From Promerops cafer (Eukaryota; Chordata; Aves; Passeriformes; Nectariniidae), in the NCBI GenBank assembly GCA_013398275.1, contig VZSE01006237.1:715875-779874 (forward strand): a stretch of DNA of 64,000 nucleotides. Direction: 5' to 3'. The number at the start of each line of letters is the position of its first letter. Positions within the stretch are counted from its first letter, which is position 1. The notes beneath the pieces are model-generated. The model was given only the letters and a program-made list of their open reading frames with translations, had not been told where the DNA came from and did no database searches. Positions 13,391-25,246 of the stretch are shown here, one piece after another. The translations under genes and the position numbers were made by a program.

Positions 13391-15761
13391 TGCTTTTGGT
13401 GCTGGTTCCTGTCAGAGCATTAGTCCCTGTAGCTAATTCCTCACACCTGTCTCCGAGGCTCCTGGGACCCAGGCTGAGCATGGGGCGGAAACGCCAGGCT
13501 CCAGGAAACTTGTGGCATGGAGAGATAAATTGCTGATCAAAGGGCTAGTGCACAGTGCCTGTGAATATTTAGTCACAGCCCAGCCCGCTCGGGAGAGGGC
13601 TTTGTTCCTGACGGCAGCGACCAGGGCGGGGTGGGCTGCTGGGATCTCTGCAACCCCAGGCCACAAAGAACTGGGGCAGAGTGGGGGGCAGTGTCTGCGG
13701 GGAGCTGCTCTCCACAGCTCTGCTGGGGTCTGGATGTCAGCACGGGGCTGCTGCAGCACCGAGGCACCAGCCCTGGGCAGGAGCATCTCTGGCTGGTGCA
13801 GAAGTGACCTCTGCACCCATCCTCGGGGAAGGGGACTGATGTTCCTGCCCTCCACGGTGCTGCAGAGCAGGAGCCGAGCACAGCCATGGCTGTGGAGTCA
13901 GACCAGGAGCTGCAGCCTTGTTGCCTAGAAATCCTGGAAAAGCCAGGAAGAGGTGGGGAGGTTCCAGCAAGTAGGAACCAGTGGTTCCAGAATGTTTCTG
14001 GGATATTCACAGCCCTAAAGTGCCAGGATGCCCAAGGAAAGGCCCGTACTGCCTCTGCAGCCAGGGACAGGATAAACCAAGGGTTTGGGCACTGCTGGCC
14101 CAGACAGTGCTAGTCCTGCTGTCAGGGAGAAACAGAGGTGATGGGCAGCTCCTTGTTCCTTCTGTGCATGTAAAAATAGAACCAATTTTACAGTGCCTTG
14201 CTGATCCCTGTCACCTCCTTCCCTGCGTGCAGGGGATGGAGGCTGATTCTGGATTTGCTGATAACAAGGGTGCAGGGAGATTTGCAGGAGCAAAAGCCAA
14301 CTGCTGGATGTTGGGCTTTATTTTCTGTTTTGATTGTCATGTGACTGATCACAGACATCACTCTGCCTTGATTTCTGCCTCATCTCCTGGTACCTTCGTT
14401 GTGGTCTCTCCACCTACCTAACAAGTCAAGCCCATCTCACAGGCCCTGAGTGTGAAAATGGGTTGAGAAGCTCAGGTTTTACCATTGCCATCACACCCAT
14501 CCTCCACCTAAATTTCAAGAATTTCCAGCACTGAGGCAGCAAGCTGTGATGCAGAGGCATACACAAACTTTTGCTGAACTAGAAGTGACCCTGCTGTTTG
14601 TCCTGTTGCCAGTGGTTTCTCCAGAGAATCTGGAGACTTTTCCCAACCCTTCCTCTCCCTTCCACGCCCAGAAAACATCCTCCATCCTTGCCTACTTTCC
14701 CCCAGCCTGCTCAGCACCCTGGCCTTGCTCTGGTGCTGTGTTGTTTCCACAGGTGAAGCAGGGTAGAGCTGCTTGGCTTTGCTTGCCTTTGATGCAGGAA
14801 TTGGGGCTGCTGCCTGCTGGTGAAGGTGCCCACTTCCACCTGGTTTGATACAGTGATGTCTTCTTGCTTGCTCTACAGAAAAGTGGGGGCAGATTACTTG
14901 GCACTTTGTTTGCACCATCTGCAGAGGAAAGAGAATTTTAAAAATAAGTTTAGAGTGTAGTTTAATAGTGGATTTCAGCACTCCTGCCACAAGCACTGCC
15001 TTTTTCTTTTCTGTTGCCTGGCTTTACCCCTCACATCCACAGCTTCTCTGCTGGCATCCAAGTGCAAGGAAGCAGCTGCCTGGCCTTTAGCTCCTGCCCT
15101 GGGTGGTCCAGAGCCAGAAGTCCACATCCTTCAATGAGTCTTGGGACAGGGACTAATTCCTTGAGCCCTGCTAGGGACGAGGTGCTGGCCTTGCCCTCTG
15201 CCCACCGAGTTCTGTGCGTGCCACAGGCACGAGGAGCCTGGCTCAGCATCTGCCAAGTGTGTGAGCACACCGAGGGGATGCACTTCCCACCCACCCTCCA
15301 CCGTGGGGCTGAGCATTCGCTCTGCACTCCCTGGGCATGTTCCAGCAGGAGAAGCTGTGCTGGGGGCTCTTAAGGGCAGAGATGCCAGCCTGGCCTCGGG
15401 GCACGTGGCCCCCCCATTTCCTGGAGTGCCAGACACAGGCACTTGTGTGCCCCGTGCAGGCCTGCCAGGGAGGGAAGCCAAGCAGCCGCCGTTATCAGAC
15501 TCACACAGACCTTTCCCATCTGGCTGCTCTTCTGAGGAGTGATCCGTGCTCCCTGCAGGTGCCGGCAGCCGTCACCACCACGGGAGGTGCAGCCAGGGCA
15601 GGGGGTGCAGCTGATCTGCTTGCAGGGTCTCAAGCTGCCTCGTCCAGCCCAGGCTGGTGCAGCCCCTGCAGCACCTGCAGCCCCATTTCTCACCTCAGAT
15701 ACGCAGGCGGGAGCTGACAGGGAGCTTGAGCTGCGTTGCAAAAGGCCAGAGACACAAAGCT

Positions 15762-15793
15762 CAGTCTGGGTCTGGATCTGGGTCCTGGTCTGA
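15762..15793 (+). repeat. TCTGGG/TCTGGA hexamer array
   Basis: Imperfect hexamer units (TCTGGG, TCTGGA, TCTGGG, TCCTGG, TCTGAG) in tandem. A short simple repeat. Confidence 0.8.
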
Positions 15794-18000
15794 GTCCAGA
15801 GCACAGAGGATGGAGAGCCCGTGTGCAGTGACAAGAGGATGCACAAGATCCTTGAGACTCTAAAACCAGTTCTCTCAACTGCTGTGAGGGCCAGTCCTCT
15901 ATGAGTCCTCCCCCCAGCCCTGCTGAGGTCGGCCAGGGCCAGGGATCTCCTGGCAGACATGGTCCGTGTCAGCACTGATGCTCTTTGTCCTCCCCACAGC
16001 CATTTGCAATGTGCCACTGGCAGCACCTGGAGGTGAAGGGAGAGCTGCCCTCCAGCCTGGATGGAGCTCAGAATGAACACCTCCCCCATGTTGTTGTCAA
16101 GCTTTGTGTCTGCAGAGCCACTGAGGCTGAGCCAGGACATTGTCATCTCCCCTGTGTCTCCCAAAGCTATCCCCCCAACTTCTGGGAAGGGCTGAGCTAA
16201 GTGGGTGTCCACCACCCTGTTGTCAGACCCTCTTGCAGAGGTGTGGGGCTTGGACTGGCTGTGCTGGGGAGGTTGAGCGGGGCTGCAGCCGTGCCACCGC
16301 CTGCAGACGCTCCTGCATGGCACAGGAAAGCAGCAGTCCCTCGAGTGCCTGCAGCTTGCTCAGTCCCTGGCAGATGGGGAGGGGTGCTGGCTCCTGGGGA
16401 GCTGTGCCAGGACTCGTTTCCAGGCCTGAGATGGGAGCGTTTGTCCCTGATGGATGCAGTTTGTTTCAGAGGTGATGGAGCACTTGCTGCAGGAGCAGAC
16501 CAAAGCTGGTGGGCAAAGGGGCAGCCAGGCTGGTGAAGCGAAACATTTTAAATGCTTTTCATTCCAGCTCTCTGCAGCCCATGCCTTGCCAGGGGCTGCT
16601 CTCTGTTTTCAGTTAACATGGTAACTGCATCAGGACCAAGTAAACAAGCTTTCCAAGCATGCTGCAGGAGCCAAGGCAGCTCTGGGCATCTTGGTCATGT
16701 CCCTGGGGACAGTGCTGCTGAGTGTTGCTGATGCTGTGACACAGCTGCCCCCACACTTTGACTTTGGGGATCCTCAACACCTGCTCTTGGGAGACTGAGC
16801 CAGGGGTCTGGCTGTGGAGAGGGAGAGGGCATCCCCCAAATGCATCCTAGGAGAGCAGGACTCTGCTCTCAGTCTGGGCTGGACACTCCAGCAGGGTTCT
16901 GCATGTGTTTCCTGCTCTTTTCTCCTTCCATCTTCATCACAGACACAGGATGAAGCACCATGAGGAGTTAGAAGAGGTAACAGAGCTGAGCACGCAGAAC
17001 CACCAAGCCCTGTCTTTCATGGCACCCCACTACTCAGAGAGCTGTGAGTGTCAGACCCTCAGCTTCCCTATCCTGGCCTGGCTCCTGTCCTGAATATATT
17101 TTTACATTTTGTGACTCTCAGAGGTTTTTAAATTTAATGGGTTCCTCTTTTTTCTTTCCTCCTTCTTATCACCTGAGCTGGATCCTCTCTGAGCTGCTGC
17201 CAGCTCCAGGGATTACAAGTGAATAATTTACGTCTGATGGCACATTTGAAGTTTAAGAAAAGGAAATGGCAAGTGTAGCCTGCTCCTCATCCCTGCCCCA
17301 GAGCCATGGTGCAGGCTGCTGCTGTTTCTCCAAAGGCAATTCCAAGGATTCCCTAAGGAGCCATATTCTGCACATGGCATGGCCCTGCTTGGGCATGGCC
17401 ATCCAGGTCCTGGCAGCCTGGAGCTGAGGGATCCCAGGGCACCACAGGAGCAAAGGGCCCATTTTCACCCAGCTGCCCTTCCAGGCTTCTGCTGTGCCAC
17501 GAGGCAGCTCCCAGCAGCAGCACGAGGATGCCCGTGTGTGCCGTGGGCTGACCTCCCCTCCCTGCCTGTGCAGGGCCGCGGGGCCAGCCCGGTGCCAGGA
17601 GGGCTTCGCTGCCAAACCGGGATGTGTCCTGGCAGCCCTGCAGCACAGACAGCAAGGCAAGGGCAGCCGTGCCCTGCTGGAGAGCTGGCTGCTGGGGTGC
17701 CCCGAGGGTCACCAGCCTGCTGAGTCCAGGGGCAGGTGGAGGGAGGAGAGACTGGCTCCCTCCCTTTGCTGAGCACAGCACACACCTCTGCTCCACCGAC
17801 CCGCACAGGGACAGAGAATCCCTCCCACACCCCGGGGCTGTGCTGCCACCGATGGGCTCTGGGCTGGGCTTTCAGAATGCTCGTTTTTTAGCTCGTTGCT
17901 AATTCTCAGAACTGGGGCCACAGGAAGATACTAGAGGAAATTATTTTTAACTCCCTGCGATTCAGTCTTCAGAGCTAAGTCACTTTTATCAGTGCTGGTT

Positions 18001-21000
18001 CAGCCCCAATGAAGGCAATCTTTCCTCATACATACACTTCTCTCTGCAAGGTGGCTCTGACAAAATTTAAATATGAACTTTAGTGGTTTCCAGGAGCTCT
18101 TGGAAGAACTAACAAGCGTATCACAGGGTCCAGCATTAAATCCTTCCCTGCTGGGATGCAGTAGAGAACGGAAACTGTCAGGCAGTTTGAGATCCACTTA
18201 GCAATTAGTGCAGATGAAAGAAGCACTAACGCAAAAGCCCTGGTCTCTGTGCTGCTGGTGGGAGGAGGAAAGGAACGTGTAAGAGAAACATAACAAAATG
18301 CAACTGTGTATCCCACAAAACAATGAATCATTTTAACATTTCCAATCCTTTTCAAGCAAGCAGAAACAGTCGATCAATATATGACAGAATTAAAGACCTG
18401 CAGTAAAACCTTGGAGCTGAGGATCTGTGAGAATTGTGAACACAGACTAATCTGTGAAATTCTGCATATGGCAATGGCACACCAAGAAAGACCAGCATAT
18501 GTACAAGAGCCAGAAGCTGCAACAGAACAAGTCTGCTGGGCAAGAAGGCTTCTCTGCCCACCCAGAGGAACACCCACTGCAGAGGAGAAATCATCACTGG
18601 CAACGAGTGTGCAGCAGCTACAGAAGGCAGGAGTATTTCCCAGAAAACTCAAAGTTACAACAAACATGGCCCTAAGCCATATCCTTGTAAAAGCCAGTGA
18701 AAATGTGATTCAGAATGTGTATTCATAAAAGCTGCAGCCATAGCCATGGCTCTGGAGGATTTTGGGCCAGTAAGAGCATCTCTTAGCCTTTACACTCTGA
18801 AGTGGTGAAAACAGCTGAGAGATGCCATTCCATGAGTGTGCCACAGCTAACTTCAGGAAAATGATAATTCCAAGGTGGGTTAGTAGGATGGTATGCCTGG
18901 AAAAAGGAAAGGCAGGCATACAAGAGCTAAACAAGTGACTACTTAGTTATGTGCTCAAGGGACATGATGGACTGTGTTTGAATCTATTCTAAAAATACCT
19001 CTGCTGGACCATTTGAAATGTAGCAGGGAAGACCCAAGTACACAGTTTGGAAATACTAATATTTATAGAAAGGTAGGATCATTCTTTGGATCCTGGTAAT
19101 TGAGTGAGCACAGGAGCCCCACATGATGCACTTACATGTCTTTGGCAGGTTCCTCCAGTTGCACTTTGGAAAAGCTGTAGAACCCTGTAATATACTCACA
19201 GAAGCCTGCTAGTCACAACAGCAGGACAATAAATGGCACAAGGAAAGTGTAACTTTAAATTCAGAGCAGTGGGACCGCCACGGGATGAAGGAAGCCAGGG
19301 AACTGACTGCATGTGCACATATATTGCCAGTTAACTTAACCATGGTGGTGGCTGAGCAGGATTTGAGTCAGAGGGAGCAGGGCACGATGAAAGATAAGCA
19401 GAGCTGGGGCTGATGCTGCACCTCCTGGACACAGGCACTGAACCAACGCCCTTGGGTACAGGAGGGCTTTGCCAGTCCTTCCCAGCCACATGATGGTGGT
19501 CTTTTCAGCCCAGACTGCATATCCTTCACAGGGCTGGGCTCAGCACTGGTGTACTCCAGCAGTGCTCACATCACTCTTCCTTTCTGGGATGTGAGTCCAA
19601 AGACCATCCTAGTAACAGAAATAAACAACTGTTTTCCAGCTTACAGCCTCTCCACTGCTTTTTGCAGCCAGACTGTGGCTTTCCCTGCACCACAGTTCTC
19701 CTGTCATTATTACAGGAAGACTGCAATTGCTTTGAACCCTGTTTTTCTCTGCCCTTGGGTGACCTTGGGCTACAGAAGAGTGTGTGTGAGAGAGTGTGTG
19801 TGTGCCTGCATGTGTGTGGACTAGGGAGAGAAGGACAGAGGGAGGCTGTATCATGGTCCTTCTGCCAGTTTGCCCTGGTCCTAAGCTTTCCATCTAGCTG
19901 GGATCCTTGGATGCAGCCCAGACTTGGTGGCCCCAACCTCTGCCTTTCCTCATTTTCTTTGCCCTGTCTTTTTTATATTGCCTATCTAGGGCATAGCTTC
20001 AGTTATCCACTCTCTTGCAATGCCTAGGGGGTGAGCTGTGCATCTAGACGTAAGTCTTGGGAGCAAACAACTTAGAATAAGTCCCTGTGCCACTGAAGGG
20101 AGGGCACTTTGTGAACACACCCCATAGCAGGGGCAATTCATCTGCCTGCCCATTAGCAGAGCCAAGTACGAGTCATTGGGCTTTCTTCAGTCTGGGCCTG
20201 GACCAGTAAAGCAAATGTTGAATGACTGCTACAAATAACTGCCCCAACCACCAATTTTTATAGGCAGAGTGGCAGCATTTCATGCTGGTCACAACAAGCA
20301 GTGGAGATGACAGCTCAAAGCCAAGGAGACATCACAGAGCCAGTACAGATGTGATTTATTAAAGAAATGTCTGGATTGCAGAGGAAGCAGAAAGGTGTAT
20401 CTTGAAAGGAACCCTTAACGCCTATGAGTGAAAAGGAACAAGGGCTGGGAAGCAAGAGAAGCTGCCAGGGGCAAAAGCTAATGGGCCTGGTCCTGGGGTG
20501 TGCTGTCAGCAGGGGACATGTGGCTGCGAGCCAAAGGGTAAGCTGTGCTGCTTCATCTGTAGCCATAAAAGCAAGAGCTGAGTAAAAGTGCTGCCCAAGC
20601 TGAGATGAGAGGCAAGAGAGTGCTGCTGGGGAAGGGAATAACCCCAGGCTCCCACAGGGGACTGACATTCTTTACTGTGGTTTGTGCAGAGAAACCAATA
20701 ACCTCACACCTGTGTCAGCAGGGCACATTGCATTCTGCACCCTCCCAGGGATTCCAGCTCCCACCTGGTTATCCAGATCCAGTGCCTGAGCTGCCAAGTT
20801 CTGACCAGACTCCCCATCCATCCCTCCTTTCTCGGTGAGCCAGCACAGCTGCTCCAGGCTGGCTCCGAGCTTTGGGTCCCCCATCACTGCAAACAGGCCT
20901 ACCCTGTGCAAGGACAAGTGTCCAGCTTCCAGCAGCTGACCAGGCCCTTCCAGCTGGACATGCTCAGGCCAGGCTGAGGTACTTGTGGGGGGAGCCTTAG

Positions 21001-21172
21001 GCCTTCCCTTTCCCGTGCTGTAGCCCCCCACTGCCCAGCCTGTCCTCCCATGCCAGTGCATGGCAGGGGCAGTGCCAGCACATGCTGTCCCCAGCCCTGG
21101 AGCCACTCTGAGCAGCAGAATCTGCTGCATTAGGTCAATTTCAAGAGCCCCTCCAGGTCAGTTAGCAATTAC
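18001..21172. other. Gene-free interval with weak minus-strand coding hints
   Basis: No confident gene. The segment around 18040-18147 on the minus strand has an unusually clean polypyrimidine-AG acceptor and a non-repetitive frame (see findings). The + strand frame at 18381-18728 (115 codons) resembles no family I know. The rest is unremarkable. Confidence 0.35.
19780..19819 (+). repeat. Interrupted (TG)n microsatellite
   Basis: TG dinucleotides are interrupted by GAGAGAG and CCTGCA over about 40 bp. A simple repeat. Confidence 0.9.
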
Positions 21173-21343
21173 CTGCACCAGATACACTCTTGGAAAGGAG
21201 CTTCTGATCTCTTCAATGCACTCGTTTTCCTCTTTCAATTTCAAATTCGCCTCACTGGAAATAGGTACTTCAGCCTCTTTTACAGACCATGGTAAATTAG
21301 GATTTCGTCCAGTTCTGTTGGTTTTGCTGATATAGATGTTTTC
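21173..21343 (-). CDS. Candidate unassigned coding exon, 57 codons, phase 0-0
   Basis: On the minus strand, 171 bases lie exactly between an acceptor ending CCTCTGCACAG (AG at 21345-21344) and a consensus donor CAG|GTAATT (GT at 21172-21171). The exon is a whole number of codons, so both junctions are phase 0. It translates without stops to a charged, non-repetitive peptide beginning ENIYISKTNRTGRNPNLPWS and ending RSSFPRVYLVQ, with the acidic/basic stretch LKLKEENECIEEIR in between. Base composition drops from GC-rich flanks to about 40% GC, and the peptide looks protein-like. I cannot name the family. No partner exon is certain, though 21577-21894 lies just upstream on the same strand. Alternatives are a decayed exon of a lost gene or a conserved non-coding element that happens to be open. 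Confidence 0.35.
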
Positions 21344-21576
21344 CTGTGCAGAGGCGATGCCATGGCCAATCCGAGGTGTGTCCAGACCCTTCCTGCTCAG
21401 CCACTTCCAGCTGAGCCTGCGGGTGATGTCACAGTTCTGTGCTCCTGCACTCACCACTGGCCCTGGCGGGTGCCGAGCAGCCGCTCCTGCGATGGGCACC
21501 CTGGTTCCAGAGCTCCTGTTATCAATTCACACTGGCGCCCAGTCATGGCCACTGAGGAATACCCTCCCTTGAAGAG

Positions 21577-21894
21577 TCAGCTGGAGTGCAGGTTTCCACC
21601 TGCACACTCCAGTCTTGTCCTGGAAGGGAAAGGACTGGAAAGAAGAAAATCCAGGGTGTTTGCATCTGTCCTTATCTTTGTGCTGAAACCTGACTGCCGT
21701 CCACTTGTCACAAAGACATTTTTCACTGTGACATCCTTCATGCTGAGCTCTTCCAGCACTGCACTGGTCACACTGTGGGAATGCTCCAGCTGGTTCATTC
21801 TGCTGCTCAGCTCAGGGAGACACGTCTCCTGCCTGTGCCCGAGGACACGCTCCCAAGGGAAGGGAGGCTCACTGCAATCCTGCAGCCGGTGCAT
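21577..21894 (-). other. Coding-like block on the minus strand, unassigned
   Basis: A 105-codon open frame. Its central part (about 21640-21815) reads as a plausible protein segment, including MNQLEHSHSVTSAVLEELSM followed by KDVTVKNVFVTSGRQSGFST. It lies about 240 bp upstream, in transcriptional sense, of the exon-like segment at 21173-21343, so the two could belong to one minus-strand gene. I could not settle its splice sites: the GT dinucleotides after the best part (for example TCAG|GTTTCA near 21678) are weak donors. No family recognised. Confidence 0.2.
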
Positions 21895-22089
21895 CGGCAG
21901 CAGTCTCTGGGGCCAGCGTGCAGCTGTCCCCTCCTGGTCCCCTCACAGGCTCAGCTGAGGCACCAGGGCCAGCTGGTTGCAAGCAGGCACACGCTGCTGG
22001 GACAGGGGCTGGCAGTTTTCTGCTTGCCTCATCACAGGGCACCCAGAGCCCGATGGGGTCATGCAGCACCCTCTCCCAAAACTGGGGTT

Positions 22090-22210
22090 CAGTGCTCAGA
22101 GGCAGAAGCAATTTTACATAAAGTTCAATTAAATATTTGCTTTATAATTGCGCAACAAATTATTCATAAAGGCATTGGAATCTAATCACAAGGCTGACAC
22201 CGTGGAGTCT
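22090..22210. other. AT-rich island, possible conserved non-coding element
   Basis: About 120 bp with GCAATTTTACATAAAGTTC, TTAAATATTTGC, TTTATAATTGCGCAAC and AAATTATTCATAAAGG: dense TAAT, C/EBP-like and POU-like motifs in GC-rich surroundings. No ORF or repeat explains it. Confidence 0.3.
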
Positions 22211-24394
22211 GCAAATGACACAGTACTCAGAGAGAATAAAGATGGGGGGAGCTGCCAGGCTGTGGTGACAGGCAATGCCTGAATCTGTGGGGCAGGGGGA
22301 ACGTTCCCAGAAAAGACCCACAGCATCACAGGAGAACCTCAGCAAGGCAGGGTGGTTTGGCTGACTGAGTAAGTAGGGTGGCGTGTGAGAAATGGCTCTG
22401 GGCAAGAGTTTGGGGCATTTGGCTCAGGTGTGCCCAGCAAACAGGGCAGTGCTGGGCTGTGTCCCTCCCAGTCATGTTTTGTCACCTCCATCTTCATGTG
22501 GACACGCTGTGTTGTGCTACAGAGTGTCCCCAGTTCTGCAGGACTTCTGTGAGCACGGGACTGCTGCCTTCAGCTCATGCCCCTATCTCCAGCAGGAATC
22601 ATGGTGCTGGACCTTTTAAGGGGTGCAGAACCTCTCCCACAGCCATGGGCTATGAAGAAAGTCATGTGGTACAACCTGCCTGGGGGGTCCATCCTAAACC
22701 ATCCAAAACCTGAGCAGCATCCAGGTAAAGGCAGGAGGCAATCTGGGGGCATCCCACTCTGCAGCCCTCCTGAGACAGGCAGTGTGAGACGAGGACAAGC
22801 AGCTGGCAAGAGGCAGCTGAAAAGCACAATGGGAGCAAATGTGACCTCCCAGGGACCCTTTGCAGGGAGTGTGTCAGGGGGGCTTGCTCCCATGCATCTT
22901 CATGGCAACCTGAGCTGCAGCTCTGTGAGCAAAGCCCTCTGCCAGTCCTGACGCCCAGTGTTCAGCTCCTTTTGGGATGAATTTTGGAGGGCAGCAGAAG
23001 GAATCCTGCCCCCAGGAAGAGCGAGGCTGTTGGGACTGAGCTGTGTGCATCTCTGTTCTGCTGACACGAGGCAGGGCGTGGTCAGGGAATGAGCACAGCT
23101 CTGCCGGACAGGGGCTGAGCCCAGCAGGCACTGCAGCCAGGGATCGCTTTGCCGAACAAGTGCACACCCTTCCCCGATTCTGTCCCCTGCTGTCATTCTG
23201 GGCAGAGGGCTGCAGGCTGCCCTTGTCCTGCCAGGGAGAAGCCCTGCAGGGCACCCGGTGTTGGGAAAGCTCCGACTGACAGGGGAGCTGGATCCTGGAC
23301 AGAGCTGGACTGGAGATGGATTGCCTGCCTGCCAAATGTGGACATTAGACAGGGAGTTAGATTAATGGGAGATGGCTCTGCCAACAGAGAGGTGAGTCAC
23401 AAAGCTTGTCCTGTGCTGAATCTGTTTCTCCAATAGGGAGGGAGTAGGAGGATTTAGCAAGATTAATCTCTCACAGAGTTGTGAGAATAGCCAAGATTCA
23501 TGGGCTTCTCAGCAACAAATTTCCAAGTAAGCAGACAGCACTTGGGCTTGCTCCATGTGACACAGCACAGATCTGTACTGGTAACTCTGGAGTTTCCTGC
23601 CACTGGTCACAGGTAAGAGTGACCACACTCCTGGGCTCACACGTGAGCCCTGCAAAGCACAGGCTGCACAGAAGCACCAAGCAAAGTGGCTTGAAAGCAT
23701 CAATTCCCTCAATTTCCCTGAAGTGGTCTGCAGCTGCCATACCCAAAACAAACAATGTTGGACCTTGCACAGAACACGACAAGGAGCTAAGAAAGAACTC
23801 CTTTTGGCAGCTGAGAGGAGCTGGTGACACATCAGCTGGGAGAGTTTGCCAGGTCTCTGCCATCTTTGCATGAAGGAAGAGTAGGAGCAGGGTTGGACAG
23901 GAGCCAGAGCACCTTTCCTGGTGTGACCAGCACTTCCCTCTGGATAGCAGTTTGTGATACAGCACTGACACACCTGCCAGGATCTGCTAGAGATGGGGAA
24001 GGGAGAGCAGGTTGGTCACAGCTACTTTTTGGCAGATGATGGGGAGCTCTCAGGCACCCCTGTGTCTACCTCCCTACAGAACTGAAGTCTCCAGGAAGGA
24101 GGATGAGACCAGGAAAATGAAGTCTTGGTAAATTGGTTTTATATTGTGGTAAAAAGGCTTTATGTTGTGTTTTAAGGAGCTGTGGAGAGAAAAATCTCAG
24201 TGCTAGTGAAACAGAGATTTTTTTGGAAAAGGAAGATTTCCATTCCATGTTGGGAGTCCTGTTTCTTTCTGATATTTCTTCAGTTGTTCATGTCATGGCT
24301 CTTCAGTCTGAGCAGTTTTACAAATGTGTTGTGGAGATGAAAGCACCAGGGAAAGCTGCTCAGGATCAAGTTGGAAAAGCTTTTAACTTTCAAC

Positions 24395-24735
24395 TCCTTA
24401 CAGACAAAGGCACAGAGAGGAAGGGGGGAAGTGCAAAGACTGGGAAAAGGAAGAGGAAGAAGCAAAAAGAGATAAGAAGAATAGATGAGTGAAAGGGACA
24501 GAGCAGAGAAGACAAATCAAAACAAGAAAAGGAACAAGGCACCAGCAGAAAGAAAAGGAGAGATAGGGAGAGAACAAAGCAAGGGGCCTGGAGCTCAATG
24601 AGATGGGGAGAGTGTAACAGAGTAAGGGAACAGTGCTGCAGGTAGAGGAGAGCTAAAAAATACAAAAGAGCTATTTAAACGCTGGGGTAAAGCAGTGATG
24701 AGAATAAGAGGAAAAGAGAAGGCAGATGAGGACTA
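24395..24735 (+). repeat. Purine-rich (GA-rich) tract
   Basis: Over roughly 340 bp the + strand is mostly A and G (for example GGAAGAGGAAGAAGCAAAAA near 24449), broken by only a few pyrimidines at a time. Low-complexity polypurine sequence that creates spurious Lys/Glu-rich frames. Confidence 0.85.
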
Positions 24736-24765
24736 AATTCTCATGGAGATAATTCTCATGGAGAT
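24736..24765 (+). repeat. Perfect 15-bp tandem duplication
   Basis: AATTCTCATGGAGAT occurs twice in direct succession (24736-24750 and 24751-24765). A recent slippage duplication. Confidence 0.95.
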
Positions 24766-25147
24766 GGCAGCAAAGTCAAAGGATAACCTGTCCATCCTTC
24801 TGTCACTGCAAATACAAGACATGACATGAAAGTGACATGCCAGCTTCTCAGAGAGGCTGCGCCACAGCTGTGGAGGCTGCATTCAGCATTCATGGGGAGC
24901 CACAGGAGTGATCATGTCACGGGGGGTCCTTAGTTCTCCTGCTTTGCATCCTCCATCATTCCTTCCCCGCGGTGGCTCCCGGCCATGTGCCCTGGGCATG
25001 CTCTGAGTCACCACTGATGGCAGGTGTCCTGGAAGGACTGCCACAAAGTGCCTTGTTATGGTGCTCTCCAGGGCTCACCTGGGAGCTGGGTGGGACGGGC
25101 TGCCTGGCCTTATCAGCACCTGCATGGCAGCAGCAAGAGGGCCTGGA

Positions 25148-25246
25148 ATCATGGAGTCATAGAATGGTTTGGGTTGGAAGGGGCCTTTAAAGGTCATCTA
25201 GTCCAACCCACATGTGATAAGCAGGGACTTCTTCAACTAGATCAGG
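25148..25246 (-). mobile_element. CR1 LINE 3' end, short reverse copy
   Basis: It opens with ATGGAGTCATAGAATGGTTT and continues GGGTTGGAAGGGGCCTTTAA, then AGGTCATCTAGTCCAACCC, the classic complement of a CR1 terminus. It fades out after 'CTTCAACTAGATCAGG' near 25245. Only about 100 bp remain, extremely 5'-truncated. Confidence 0.92.

Larger units (their letters stand above)
8546..18000. other. Gene-free interval
   Basis: No exon with good splice context and a recognisable product was found. Long-looking minus-strand frames (for example 15370-16323) are low-complexity Ser/Ala/Cys-rich antisense translations. Short simple repeats and one AT-rich island are listed separately. Presumed intergenic. 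Confidence 0.4.
22211..25147. other. Gene-free interval
   Basis: No supported exon. The frame at 24133-24492 (+) ends in a Lys/Arg/Glu-rich tail only because it runs into the polypurine tract listed next. Confidence 0.4.

Noticed and set aside
15370..16323. 317-codon minus-strand frame
   Set aside because: Composition (Ser, Ala, Gly, Leu, Cys, Arg) is that of random antisense reading in GC-rich DNA; no domain and no splice context.
18381..18728. 115-codon plus-strand frame with a fairly protein-like translation
   Set aside because: No family recognised, no convincing exon boundaries, and it is AT/GC-balanced sequence in which such an ORF is expected by chance.
24133..24492. 119-codon frame with a Lys/Arg-rich tail resembling a nuclear localisation signal
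   Set aside because: The basic tail is produced by the purine-rich tract beginning near 24395; the rest has no similarity I recognise.
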